DNA from: an uncultured Paracoccaceae bacterium
GTDB lineage: Bacteria; Pseudomonadota; Alphaproteobacteria; Rhodobacterales; Rhodobacteraceae
Direction: 5' to 3'
DNA length: 64,000 nucleotides
NCBI GenBank assembly: GCA_947501555.1
Contig: CANMWG010000001.1
Coordinates: 1,426,001 to 1,490,000 of the forward strand
This document shows positions 47,886 to 56,454 of the stretch, piece by piece. The position numbers and the translations under genes were made by a program. The notes beneath the pieces are model-generated. The model was given only the letters and a program-made list of their open reading frames with translations, searched no databases and was not told the origin of the DNA. The number at the start of each line of letters is the position of its first letter. The stretch's first letter is position 1.

Positions 47886-48716
47886 TCATCGCTCTCCTGC
47901 AACATCGGCCAGTGCAGCCTTCAATACTTGAAAACACAGCTTGGCTGTATGTTGGTCAGGCAAGAAGCCTGAGGCCATTTGCTGATACGGGTGGATATAA
48001 TTCCTGAAGTCGCGGAGACCGTGGCTAAATTTCTTCACATCAGGTTTCAGCAACCCAAGTTCACACGACACATCTATGTATTGCGCCAAACTCCATTCAT
48101 GGAATTTCTTGACTTGTCCATCTTGTGTGCGCGGGCTGGCGTTTGCCTGATTGAACTTGCTGGGTGACTTTTGTGCAGCCCCCAACAATACGGCCTCAAG
48201 TACACTGCCACTTAGGAAGATAACTGATAGAGATGCGCTTGCTTTCATTGCACGTCTGGCCTCATCCAGCCGCGCTTCAATGACGGGGATCGCAGGTGCG
48301 TCAATTGGCAATTTGCCAACGTTTGGAATTGTAAATTCTGAATCAAGGAAGTTTTCTTCCGTCGCAGGCTGATGCACCTTTTCTTTTCGACCGAGCAATC
48401 GACTAACGATCAAAGTACACTTGTCGAAGATTTTGCGATCCACCTCTTCGCCGTTCAATTCACAGTCTGCTTCATATGACTGCAAGATTTCAGACAGAAC
48501 CCTTCCTACAGTGGCGTCGGTTTCCTGCTCCCAAAATGATCGCATCTTCTTAGCTTTTGAAGTGCCATAAGTTTGGAATTTAGGACCGTGAATGTTGATC
48601 TTATGACGGGCGAAGAACTCCCCATACGTGTTGTCGGAAAAGTCCAGAACGTAGCCACTGCCCATACCCAACAGCTTTTCAAGGTAACGTTTATCAATAT
48701 CAGTCAGGCTGCTCAT
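47886..48716 (-). CDS. AbiJ-like abortive-infection protein with HEPN motif
   Basis: A 276-residue protein with an N-terminal domain like the AbiJ-type modules (LGMGSGYVLDFSDNTYGEFF, YGTSKAKKMRSFWE) and a helical C-terminal part carrying the HEPN RNase motif RDFRNYIH (Arg235 to His242, Rx6H). AbiJ-type proteins are tied to phage-triggered growth arrest. ATG 48716 overlaps the upstream stop as ATGA; a frame back to 48854 is a shadow of that gene. RNase activity is inferred from the motif. Confidence 0.75.
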   Translation of the reverse strand: MSSLTDIDKRYLEKLLGMGSGYVLDFSDNTYGEFFARHKINIHGPKFQTYGTSKAKKMRSFWEQETDATVGRVLSEILQSYEADCELNGEEVDRKIFDKCTLIVSRLLGRKEKVHQPATEENFLDSEFTIPNVGKLPIDAPAIPVIEARLDEARRAMKASASLSVIFLSGSVLEAVLLGAAQKSPSKFNQANASPRTQDGQVKKFHEWSLAQYIDVSCELGLLKPDVKKFSHGLRDFRNYIHPYQQMASGFLPDQHTAKLCFQVLKAALADVAGER

Positions 48717-49762
48717 GTACGGTCTTCCCGCACATCGAATTGTTCCTTCAGGAAGTCCACGGTCTCTGGATGTCTGATTTTGCAGACGACGTTCTGGTTG
48801 GAGAATATCCCTGAGAACGTACGGGCATCGGTTGTTGCAACGGTCTTTTGCCACTCAACACCCACGACATAGGCACAGTTGTCAGGATCGTCCGCGTTCT
48901 CCGTCAAGTAAGCCTTTGGCACCACATCTACCAAACTCTGACCATCCCCCAGCACATGCTCTGAGGCGGCTACCTTCTCGGATGTGACGACGCCATATCC
49001 AAGATAGCCGTTCTTCTTTTGATAATAGAAAACCTTGTCACCGACCGACAGTTGGTCGAGCCGCTTTGTGAAGAACTGCTTGCCACTGGCCGTGAAGAAA
49101 CCATACCGCCGCATATCTTCCCATGGCCGATCCTCTTCAGCACCGCCTGTAACGTAGTAGTATCCAGACCACGGGGCCTGAGCCTTCTTCACAGCTCGAT
49201 CTTTGACCTCTTCCTGATCAAGCAGCGCATCTGTGGTCAGCCATTCCCGCCCATCCGCTTCAAACACGTTGAAGAAAGCTGCGTTAATGCCAACATCATG
49301 CTCTTCTGACAGGTATTCAATGATCCGCTTTGTGCCTTCGTCCACCTCACTGGCGACGACGAGCATCTGGTGGGAGGCATTCAACGTCTGCGGCAGGCTG
49401 GTGCCAAACTTGTCACGGTATGCTTTGGCCAGCGACAGATCGAGGGACAGGGCCAAGGCATGGACATCCCCCGTACTTAAACGCCGAACCCATGACGCAT
49501 AGTCCAGCACTTGAGCAACGATGTCCCGTGGGCTGCGGTCCCGTTTGAGTTCGATGATGATCAGATTGCCGTCTTCGTCCATGGCCAGAACGTCGATGAA
49601 CTTGCCATGGTCGGTGGCGATCTGACGACCGATCACGAACCCATCCACTCCGATTAAGGTGAGGTCATTGGCCACCCAAGCCTCAATCTTGGTCTCAAGG
49701 TCCAGAGGTTTGCGTTTGGCAGGTGTGAGGCTGGTGCCATTGATTTGGAACAGGCGGGTCAT
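48713..49762 (-). CDS. NucS-like PD-(D/E)xK nuclease with C-terminal EVE-like region
   Basis: A 349-residue two-domain protein. The N-terminal domain resembles NucS/DUF91 nucleases: Asp57 in KFIDVLAMD, Glu71-Leu-Lys73 in IIIELKRD, and Gln84 in AQVLDYASWV. The C-terminal region, from about residue 220, looks like an EVE/PUA-type fold (WSGYYYVTGG, LSVGDKVFYYQKKNGYLGYG), a fold that reads modified bases in other restriction enzymes. This pairing would suit cutting of modified or mismatched DNA. ATG 49762 overlaps the Shedu gene stop as ATGA. Confidence 0.78.
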   Translation of the reverse strand: MTRLFQINGTSLTPAKRKPLDLETKIEAWVANDLTLIGVDGFVIGRQIATDHGKFIDVLAMDEDGNLIIIELKRDRSPRDIVAQVLDYASWVRRLSTGDVHALALSLDLSLAKAYRDKFGTSLPQTLNASHQMLVVASEVDEGTKRIIEYLSEEHDVGINAAFFNVFEADGREWLTTDALLDQEEVKDRAVKKAQAPWSGYYYVTGGAEEDRPWEDMRRYGFFTASGKQFFTKRLDQLSVGDKVFYYQKKNGYLGYGVVTSEKVAASEHVLGDGQSLVDVVPKAYLTENADDPDNCAYVVGVEWQKTVATTDARTFSGIFSNQNVVCKIRHPETVDFLKEQFDVREDRT

Positions 49763-50406
49763 AGCAGCTTCCCACGATTGGCAGCTTCGTATGCAGCCCG
49801 CTTCAGTCTGTCGTACGAAATTATCTGTATGTTTGGCATAGTGGACCGCCAAAATGCCTTCAGCTTTTCAAGGCGAACATTCTCCTCGGTCTCTTGCGAA
49901 CGGCCAATGACGAATATGCCTCTTGGATTAACGAAATCAGAGATTTCCAGAGCATCACGAATTGCGCCCTGCTTCTCCTGTGCATACTGAAGATATTCAG
50001 CAAGTTGGTTGAGGCCCTTATTGGCTTCTGAGCTAAAATAGCCGCCTTTGTGAAACAGTCGTGCACTTGGCGCTTTGAGTTCGACAATGAACCATTCGAT
50101 CCCCCCAGACCCCTTTCCCGCAATCAAGCAGTCTGGGATTTTCCCTCTTTTGCCGTTGGTGAGAGGAGGCCGTATCTGCGGCTTGTTCTTGAACCACATG
50201 GCGTGATGCCCAACGCGCTCTAGGACAGGCTCAAAGACGATGGGATGGTCCGCCAGGAACTGATGAGCTGTCGTTTCGTCACCAGCATCCACAGCCTCAG
50301 AGAACGCAGCCAGTTCATCTTTGGATAGGTCGCGTTCAACAATTTCCATGCCAGCAAGCTCAGGGTGCTTCCAGTCCTTGGTACTTGTGATTTTAAGAGG
50401 ACTCAT
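49759..50406 (-). CDS. Shedu-like (DUF4263) PD-(D/E)xK nuclease
   Basis: A 215-residue nuclease-fold protein. The catalytic set reads Pro91-Asp92 (KIPDCLIAG), Glu109-Leu-Lys111 (FIVELKAPS) and Gln134 (GLNQLAEYLQYA), the pattern of DUF4263/SduA immune nucleases. It lacks a long N-terminal sensor domain, so sensing may lie with its operon partners. ATG 50406 overlaps the methyltransferase stop by four bases. Confidence 0.8.
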   Translation of the reverse strand: MSPLKITSTKDWKHPELAGMEIVERDLSKDELAAFSEAVDAGDETTAHQFLADHPIVFEPVLERVGHHAMWFKNKPQIRPPLTNGKRGKIPDCLIAGKGSGGIEWFIVELKAPSARLFHKGGYFSSEANKGLNQLAEYLQYAQEKQGAIRDALEISDFVNPRGIFVIGRSQETEENVRLEKLKAFWRSTMPNIQIISYDRLKRAAYEAANRGKLL

Positions 50407-53150
50407 GCTGGCACCTGCGTGGTCATTTTGGTATACATGTCGAACAGCTTTTCCAGACGTTCAGTGTCGTTCTTGAAGCGCCTGCCGATGTAGATGCGTT
50501 CCAACACTTCGTCGTTGGCCTCATGGGCGTCGCGGAGGTTTTGGGGCATCGCGTCGGGTTTGTAGAGGTCAGCGATGGTGGCAGGGAAATGCGCCTCACG
50601 GGCCAAGAGGATGTCTTCGGCACAGCGGGTCAGATCGGCTTTGTTCTTCTCGGTCAGCTTGGGAACGGGGAAGGTGTTCCAGCCCATTGTGTTTGAGTAA
50701 CGAATGCGCGTTTCAAGTTTGCCACAAACAGTTGCTACCCAAACCAAGTGGACCCGTGATGCCACTAATGAAAGGTTCCAAAGCGGAGCATCGTAAAGGG
50801 CAAACGCGAGGTTTGTTATCGCCGTATCGTTACCTACGAAGCCAACTGGCAGGTACTCTCGTTTTTCGGATGACACGGCTGGAACAACTAGTGTGAAACT
50901 TTCGCCAATCATCATCGTCTTCATCTGATGGCTGCGCTTAGCGAGTGCGTTCGCTCCTTTGTCAGAACTTCCCAGACGAAATGTTCGGGTTTGTTCGATA
51001 CGATCTGCTATAAATGGGATGGATTTAGCGTCCTCGAAGTCGGCGTCAGATAACCAAATGCAACGACGATGTGTGCCGTTGATAAACTCTGATGATCCGA
51101 TGATCTTTTTGAAAAACTTCTCTTTCACAACTGCGCCCAAAGGTAGGGATGCATACTCACTTTCCAAGAACAGGAAATTCCCATTCTCATAGGGCATGTT
51201 CCCACGTGTCATTACCCCGATGTCAGATAATGGCTTGCGGGTTTTAACGACAATCGCGTCTCCTCCACTTACGAGGTAAGGTGAAATATGGTTAGTTTCG
51301 CGAACAGTAGTGAATCCCTTGTCGTCAATCGCAAATAGGCTTTTCGGGCGTTGACTTTTCTGCGCAATTGAAATGATAGCGACTGTTACACCCGCGTTGT
51401 GACTGGCTAAGTTCGCCCACTTAAAGGATGTATGAGCAAACCTAATTTCAAGTCCTTTTTCAAAAATAAGTGGCCACAAATAAGCAACCATTTGCCCCTG
51501 ACATATTGAGTTCGTCGAAACGAAAGCGGCTTCCCCCGAATGAAATTCTAACCAGTTTGCTGCTTTGATAAACCAGCCAGAAATATAGTCCAAAAATCCT
51601 GGAGAGTTCATCGAGCCATCCACGACCCTTTTGATTTCTTCCTTTTGCTGCTTCGATTGGTACGTAGTGCCAAGATAGGGGGGATTCCCGCAGATATACG
51701 TTTCGCCACCTTCATTCTCGAAGTCGATTTCGGCTTGGTCTAGGGGTGTCGCAAACAGATCGTTGGATGCCATCTTTACGCTTGTGCCAGTAGGTGGGCA
51801 GATGCTCAGCCAATCCAACGTCAAAGCGTTTCCACTGGTTATCCAATTCTGCTTATCCAACGGCAGGAACTCGGCCAGTGCATCCTTCTGACCGCGATAG
51901 GTCACGTCGCATTGGTACTCTGCGATGATCAGGGCCAGTCGAGCAATCTCGGCGGAGAAATCCCGCAGTTCAATACCACGGAAGTTCTGAATCCTGATCT
52001 CTGACCGATGGGCGGATTCGCCACGGCGTTTGTTGATCTCAAACTCAATCTCACGCATCTGCTTGTAAGCGATCACAAGGAAGTTGCCCGACCCACAGGC
52101 AGGGTCAAAGACGCGGATGTTGGACATGCGTTTGCGCAGGTTCAGCAGCTTTTGCGGGCTATCCCCTGCACGGTCCAGATGATCCCGCAGGTCATCGAGA
52201 AACAGCGGGTTCAGCACCTTCAGGATGTTCGGCACCGAGGTGTAGTGCATCCCCAAGGTGGAGCGTTCTTCCTCGTCCGCCACGGCTTGGATCATCGACC
52301 CGAAGATGTCGGGGTTGATCTTGGTCCAGTCCAGATGACCAATATGGGTCAGGTAGCGTTGTGCGATGCGGCTGAACTTTGGCACATCAGTGCTGCCAGA
52401 GAACAACCCACCGTTCACATAGGGGAACGGTGTCGCCCAACGCGGCAGGTCCGCAGCATCGCGATCAGGGTAGCCCGTGTTCATGGCACGGAAGAGTTCG
52501 CTGATCACCTCATGGGTGTTGGACCCATCCGCATTGGCCATGCGTTCGATGGTGTCGGTGAACAGGTCCTCACCATTCAGGATATCGGTGTCTTCGGCAA
52601 AGAAGAGGAAGATCAGCCGTGCCATGAAGTGGTTCATGTCATGGCTGCGCTTTTCCCAGTCGGGGTTGTCGGCCCTGAGAGTGGTGTAGAGTTTGTTCAG
52701 ACGCAGGGTGGCCCGTACGTCGAACTCAGACTCGCTGAGTTGTGTGGTTTTGCTGAGGCCAGCAAGGGGCCAGAAAAACACAAAGTGGTTCGGGAAGTCG
52801 TCATAGGTGCAGGAAACGGTATCCCCTGTCAGCAGGTCTTCTGCTTCAAAGGTCTGGCCGTCGGTGGCCAGTAGGAACCGCACCTTGTTGCGTTTGGTTT
52901 GGGTGGCCTTGCTGTCTTTCAGGTCGGTCAGAGTTTGCGGCACGTGACCCGCTTCGCAGGTCTTCAGGTGGATATGGCCTGATTGCAGGACCCCATCAAT
53001 GTCGGACTTGTTGGAGGCCCCACTGCGGAGCTTCTTAATCGTGGTGGCCTTGTTGCCAAAGGCTTCTAGGAAGGCGAAGGGGAACTCGCCCCCATCAAAG
53101 GGGAGTTCTGCAAGTTCTGTGATGGCCTGTTCGATCTCAACTGCGTTCAT
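50403..53150 (-). CDS. MmeI-like N6-adenine DNA methyltransferase, no evident nuclease motif
   Basis: A 915-residue class I SAM-dependent methyltransferase. It follows the MmeI plan: an N-terminal region (about 1-150, FLEAFGNKATTIKKLRSG), a helical spacer, the SAM motif DPACGSGN (349-356), catalytic NPPY (489-492) and a C-terminal target-recognition part. MmeI carries a D...ExK nuclease in its N-terminus; I cannot see one here. It probably marks self DNA while the other operon proteins act on unmarked DNA. ATG 53150 overlaps the XRE gene stop. Confidence 0.9.
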   Translation of the reverse strand: MNAVEIEQAITELAELPFDGGEFPFAFLEAFGNKATTIKKLRSGASNKSDIDGVLQSGHIHLKTCEAGHVPQTLTDLKDSKATQTKRNKVRFLLATDGQTFEAEDLLTGDTVSCTYDDFPNHFVFFWPLAGLSKTTQLSESEFDVRATLRLNKLYTTLRADNPDWEKRSHDMNHFMARLIFLFFAEDTDILNGEDLFTDTIERMANADGSNTHEVISELFRAMNTGYPDRDAADLPRWATPFPYVNGGLFSGSTDVPKFSRIAQRYLTHIGHLDWTKINPDIFGSMIQAVADEEERSTLGMHYTSVPNILKVLNPLFLDDLRDHLDRAGDSPQKLLNLRKRMSNIRVFDPACGSGNFLVIAYKQMREIEFEINKRRGESAHRSEIRIQNFRGIELRDFSAEIARLALIIAEYQCDVTYRGQKDALAEFLPLDKQNWITSGNALTLDWLSICPPTGTSVKMASNDLFATPLDQAEIDFENEGGETYICGNPPYLGTTYQSKQQKEEIKRVVDGSMNSPGFLDYISGWFIKAANWLEFHSGEAAFVSTNSICQGQMVAYLWPLIFEKGLEIRFAHTSFKWANLASHNAGVTVAIISIAQKSQRPKSLFAIDDKGFTTVRETNHISPYLVSGGDAIVVKTRKPLSDIGVMTRGNMPYENGNFLFLESEYASLPLGAVVKEKFFKKIIGSSEFINGTHRRCIWLSDADFEDAKSIPFIADRIEQTRTFRLGSSDKGANALAKRSHQMKTMMIGESFTLVVPAVSSEKREYLPVGFVGNDTAITNLAFALYDAPLWNLSLVASRVHLVWVATVCGKLETRIRYSNTMGWNTFPVPKLTEKNKADLTRCAEDILLAREAHFPATIADLYKPDAMPQNLRDAHEANDEVLERIYIGRRFKNDTERLEKLFDMYTKMTTQVPA

Positions 53151-53590
53151 GACGGCTTGCCCAGAATACCTTCCACAAGGCCGTTGTACCGCGATGGATC
53201 GAACTCGCTGCCCTTGGTTTCCAGCACACGGGCGGTTTCAAGGCGTAAAACCTCGACCACCGCTGTGCGGACCGCCTCTGGTTGAGGGCGTGTCTTTTGC
53301 TCTTGGATGATTCGCTCGATGTGTTCGACTACGATGCCAAGACGATCAAAGTCAGTCTGGGTCGGGGCCATCATGATTTTGCCCTCAATGATCGCCGATA
53401 CAGACAACCCATAGGCAGCAGCAATATCCACCAATTGCTGAGCATAAACCTTTGTCTCGTTGCTCTCCCAACGCCACAGGGAGGTCTTAGGGACCCCAAG
53501 CAGTTTGGCGGCCTGCCCAAGGGTAAGGTCTTTGCTTTCACGGGCCTCCCGCAGGATTTGCCCGAATGTATGTGAACCATCCGTTTTCAT
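53147..53590 (-). CDS. XRE-family HTH regulator, first gene of the defence operon
   Basis: A 147-residue protein with an N-terminal Cro/CI-type helix-turn-helix (LTLGQAAKLLGVPKTSLWRWE, about residues 23-43) and a C-terminal helical tail that may dimerise. It resembles controller proteins of restriction systems, which time methyltransferase before nuclease expression. ATG 53590 begins the operon. Two TTCC-n7-GGAA dyads in the promoter region are its likely operators. Confidence 0.85.
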   Translation of the reverse strand: MKTDGSHTFGQILREARESKDLTLGQAAKLLGVPKTSLWRWESNETKVYAQQLVDIAAAYGLSVSAIIEGKIMMAPTQTDFDRLGIVVEHIERIIQEQKTRPQPEAVRTAVVEVLRLETARVLETKGSEFDPSRYNGLVEGILGKPS

Positions 53591-53600
53591 GCCTCATGTA

Positions 53601-53678
53601 TTCCACAACGCGGAACGCTTGAAAAGTTATTGCTGCATTTCAGCATAATTCGATTGCGAATCGTTCCGTAAAACGGAA
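53601..53678. promoter_or_regulatory. divergent promoter region with paired TTCC-n7-GGAA dyads
   Basis: Two 15-base dyads, TTCCACAACGCGGAA (53601-53615) and TTCCGTAAAACGGAA (53664-53678), have centres 63 bases apart, about six helical turns. A third dyad, CGATT-GCG-AATCG (53651-53663), lies next to the second. They sit between the two divergent HTH regulator genes and would let either protein control both transcripts. Confidence 0.65.
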
Positions 53679-53688
53679 TATAGAACAC

Positions 53689-53979
53689 ATGAAATTGTCC
53701 GAATACCTTAATCGCAACAATCTATCATTAGGCCAGTTGGCCAAACGATGCGGCACCAGTGCCAGCACGATTCTTCGCATAAAGGACGGAGATGTTGCGC
53801 CATCAAAGCGCGTAGCACGTGCATTGTGGAATGCGACCAACGGTCAGGTCACGCCGAATGACCTGTACGGGCTGCATTACGCAGGCTCCAAAGATGCGGA
53901 TGGTGCTGGGCCGAATGCAGATGAAAAACAGCAAGAAGGATCGCATATTGCCTGCCAACACGAACGAGCTGACCCCTAA
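53689..53979 (+). CDS. small HTH (Cro/YdaS-like) regulator
   Basis: A 96-residue protein whose first 60 residues form a Cro-type helix-turn-helix (LSLGQLAKRCGTSASTILRI, then KRVARALWNATNGQVTPNDLYG). The N-P-x-D-L end of the domain is typical of YdaS/Cro antirepressors. The short polar tail overlaps the next gene. It is divergent from the defence operon and shares its operators, so the two regulators may form a switch. Confidence 0.78.
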   Translation: MKLSEYLNRNNLSLGQLAKRCGTSASTILRIKDGDVAPSKRVARALWNATNGQVTPNDLYGLHYAGSKDADGAGPNADEKQQEGSHIACQHERADP

Positions 53980-54265
53980 GAACCTTTTTATTACCTTGGC
54001 TTTCATCGCCATCGGGGGATACGTCGGGTACGCCACTGCGTTTCCTACTGATCGAAAACAGGTGCGTTCGTGCATCTCATCGATGCTGGAATCATCGAGA
54101 GGGCAAGTTGGCTATGGTGAATTGCGCGACAAACTTTCCGGCCTCGATGCCGCTGAAGTCGTCGAGGTTGTCAGTGAGCGTCGCCGTGACTTTGGTGGCA
54201 GTGAACTCGTGACTATCGAATATCTGATCGATGGACGGACCAGCCGTGTTATGTGTGGGCAATAG
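53921..54265 (+). CDS. small single-pass membrane protein of unknown function
   Basis: A 114-residue protein with one hydrophobic segment (NLFITLAFIAIGGYVGYATAF, about residues 20-40) and a soluble C-terminal part of about 70 residues with two Cys. It overlaps the HTH gene before it by about 60 bases in a different frame. The start is uncertain: ATG 53921 or ATG 53915. I do not recognise the family. Confidence 0.55.
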   Translation: MKNSKKDRILPANTNELTPKNLFITLAFIAIGGYVGYATAFPTDRKQVRSCISSMLESSRGQVGYGELRDKLSGLDAAEVVEVVSERRRDFGGSELVTIEYLIDGRTSRVMCGQ

Positions 54266-54272
54266 GAATTTC

Positions 54273-55148
54273 ATGAAGCTCGTCAGTACACTCCTCATCT
54301 TGCTTGCTGTTTCTGCCTGTGTATCAGATTCAACCTCGGTTCAACGTAGCGCCAACGCACCGCTAGGCTACTACCGTGCACTCACGCCACATGAACATGG
54401 GTTTCGATATTCCGTTGAAGGAGAACCCGTTCGAGCCGGACAAGTGAGTGAACGATATGAACTGCGTGATGGGGATTGCGGCGGGAGCGACTGTAGCAAT
54501 CCAAGATACCGAAGTGAGGTGGGTATCCATCGCGAACATACTCAGGCGAGAATTGGAGAAGACATTTGGTACGGCTGGTCGTTCTACAACCAGAACATCC
54601 AGTCTTACGCGCAAAACGTCAGCCTCATGAATGTCTTTGGCCAATGGAAAATGGGTGGTAGCAACCCACCCAACATCAAACTGGTCCAAATTGGACGTGG
54701 TGAAGCCTACCGAAACGGCAACCGCAGCCATGATGTCGTGATCCAGCTTGACGATGCGAACGAAGGTCTTGGCTGGGGGGAATCCCGCAACTGGGGAATC
54801 GTATGTCGTCTGTTCAGCATCGACGAGGCCCGTGGGCGTTGGACCGACATCGTGATCAACACCAACTTTAGCACGGGTGACGATGGATATCTTCGTGTCT
54901 GGATCAATGGACAGCAACGATGTGATTATTCTGGACCAATCACTGTTATCACCGACACGTCCTTGTATCCGGGTCCAAACTTCCGACGGGGCATATATGT
55001 CAGTTCCACACGCCGATGGGACCGTGTCCAACCCAACCAACCTAAACCAACGATGATTACATTCTATGATGAGTTTCGCACCGGACGGTCACGCCAAGAC
55101 GTAGATATTCGACTGATCGAACAACAAGAGGGCGTCGCAGTTGACTGA
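54273..55148 (+). CDS. polysaccharide lyase-like lipoprotein (heparin lyase I-like fold)
   Basis: A 291-residue exported protein. The signal ends in the lipobox VSAC (lipidated Cys16). The mature part looks like the concanavalin-type Polysacc_lyase family: RYELRDGDCGGSD and RYRSEVG early, then IWYGWSFYNQN, FGQWKMGG, WTDIVINTNFSTGDDGYLRVW and a YDEFRTG ending. Members cleave uronic-acid polysaccharides; the substrate here is unknown. ATG 54273 follows AGGAA. A surface lyase is unusual cargo beside a defence operon and could act on capsule. Confidence 0.7.
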   Translation: MKLVSTLLILLAVSACVSDSTSVQRSANAPLGYYRALTPHEHGFRYSVEGEPVRAGQVSERYELRDGDCGGSDCSNPRYRSEVGIHREHTQARIGEDIWYGWSFYNQNIQSYAQNVSLMNVFGQWKMGGSNPPNIKLVQIGRGEAYRNGNRSHDVVIQLDDANEGLGWGESRNWGIVCRLFSIDEARGRWTDIVINTNFSTGDDGYLRVWINGQQRCDYSGPITVITDTSLYPGPNFRRGIYVSSTRRWDRVQPNQPKPTMITFYDEFRTGRSRQDVDIRLIEQQEGVAVD

Positions 55149-55167
55149 TCTAGTGAGAGGTAGTGCC

Positions 55168-55941
55168 GTGATTAAAGCTCAAGCCATATTGGCGTTCATC
55201 GCAATGGTTGTAAGTGGGGGTGCGTATGCCCAGAACATCGATGGTCTGTATCAACCGTCGGCTGCGAATTGGTCTTGCTCTCCAGATCAAGTTGGCTTGG
55301 ATGGCGGTGCTTTGGCAATCCAGAACGGTATCTTTGAGGGGGTCGAAAATCGTTGCGATCTAACCAATCCACAGTCCTCTGGTCGTGGCACTGAGTTCAC
55401 GGCGGTTTGTTCTGCTGAAGGCACAACCTATGAACAGCAGATGACGATCACGCCGACAGCCAATGGCGTCAGTATCCAGCGTGACGGTTTCACATCCTAT
55501 TGGAAACGTTGTGAGAGCGCACCAGCGTCCGCCAATACGGCGTCCCCGCCTCAGGGTAGTTGGGGCTACGACAATGGTACAGCATTCATCGTGGCGGCTA
55601 ACAATTCATTTGAATTGTCCTGTGAACCCTATTCGGCATCTTCGACCTACCCTACGGCACGATTGTCAGCGCCATGCCCAACTTGCTTTCCGATGGAGAC
55701 CAGTACTTACACGCTGCGAGTTGATGGCCGATTCAGCAAAGACTATGAGTTTGAACGGGTCAGCAATGCCGAAGGATCGATCTCAGGCTTGGACTACTAT
55801 CCTCTGTGGAACGAAGGGCTGGTCACAGCATTGATGGCAGGGTCGGTGCTTGAGGTGATTGAGCAAGGCAATGTGATCGCCACCTTCCCATTGGCAGGCT
55901 CCAGCCGTGCCATCGACCAGCTTCGTCAGCGGTGCAACTAA
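55168..55941 (+). CDS. secreted Cys-rich protein of unknown function
   Basis: A 257-residue protein with a signal peptide (about 21 residues, ending A-Y-A-Q). Near the start is a pattern of the type GLYQPSAANWSCSPDQVG, with conserved-looking Cys pairs and a C-terminal half containing CPTCFP. I chose GTG 55168 after GAGAGG; an in-frame start at 55141 overlaps the previous gene. It is probably co-expressed with the lyase-like gene. No family recognised. Confidence 0.62.
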   Translation: MIKAQAILAFIAMVVSGGAYAQNIDGLYQPSAANWSCSPDQVGLDGGALAIQNGIFEGVENRCDLTNPQSSGRGTEFTAVCSAEGTTYEQQMTITPTANGVSIQRDGFTSYWKRCESAPASANTASPPQGSWGYDNGTAFIVAANNSFELSCEPYSASSTYPTARLSAPCPTCFPMETSTYTLRVDGRFSKDYEFERVSNAEGSISGLDYYPLWNEGLVTALMAGSVLEVIEQGNVIATFPLAGSSRAIDQLRQRCN

Positions 55942-55947
55942 TTAGTA

Positions 55948-56304
55948 TTGGTATTGATTTCCTCAGATCAGAAGCAAGCAATCTACGAACGATTGCTGGT
56001 CAGAAATTCGATCAGGCGTGAGATCGGTGTCAGGCCCATAAATATCCCTGACGTGTATAGGAGGCGGATCAACATGATGACCGAGAAGAAATACGACGAA
56101 CTTATGCAGCCCTATGTGGATGCCGCGTTCTCAAAGATCGAATGGCCAAGCAGCATTACAGGCAGGCTATTGCTGGCAACCAAGACATATCGCCAATGCG
56201 CCGAACAGTTCGAAGCCGATACAGGCCAAGCCAATCCACGTCGCATCGGTCCTGATATGCTCGACTTGATCCACCAGTACGTCGAACCGCTGGGGGACCG
56301 ATAA
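55948..56304 (+). CDS. small hypothetical protein
   Basis: A 118-residue cytoplasmic protein, helical and rich in Arg, Glu and Gln. The start is uncertain. TTG 55948 lies six bases after the previous stop. ATG 56074 has a strong upstream AGGAGG, which gives only 76 residues. No family recognised. It ends the plus-strand group that begins at 53689. Confidence 0.5.
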   Translation: MVLISSDQKQAIYERLLVRNSIRREIGVRPINIPDVYRRRINMMTEKKYDELMQPYVDAAFSKIEWPSSITGRLLLATKTYRQCAEQFEADTGQANPRRIGPDMLDLIHQYVEPLGDR

Positions 56305-56454
56305 CGGCTCTCTTCCTCAAATGACGCCGAAAATAACGACTCTTGGTTGCTTATTTTCGGCCCTATTTCTCAACAAGTCTTAGGGAATCTGGTCCAGAGC
56401 AAGCAAAGAAACTCGGTATCCACTTGATTTTGTTTCGCTTTACTCAGGTGATTA

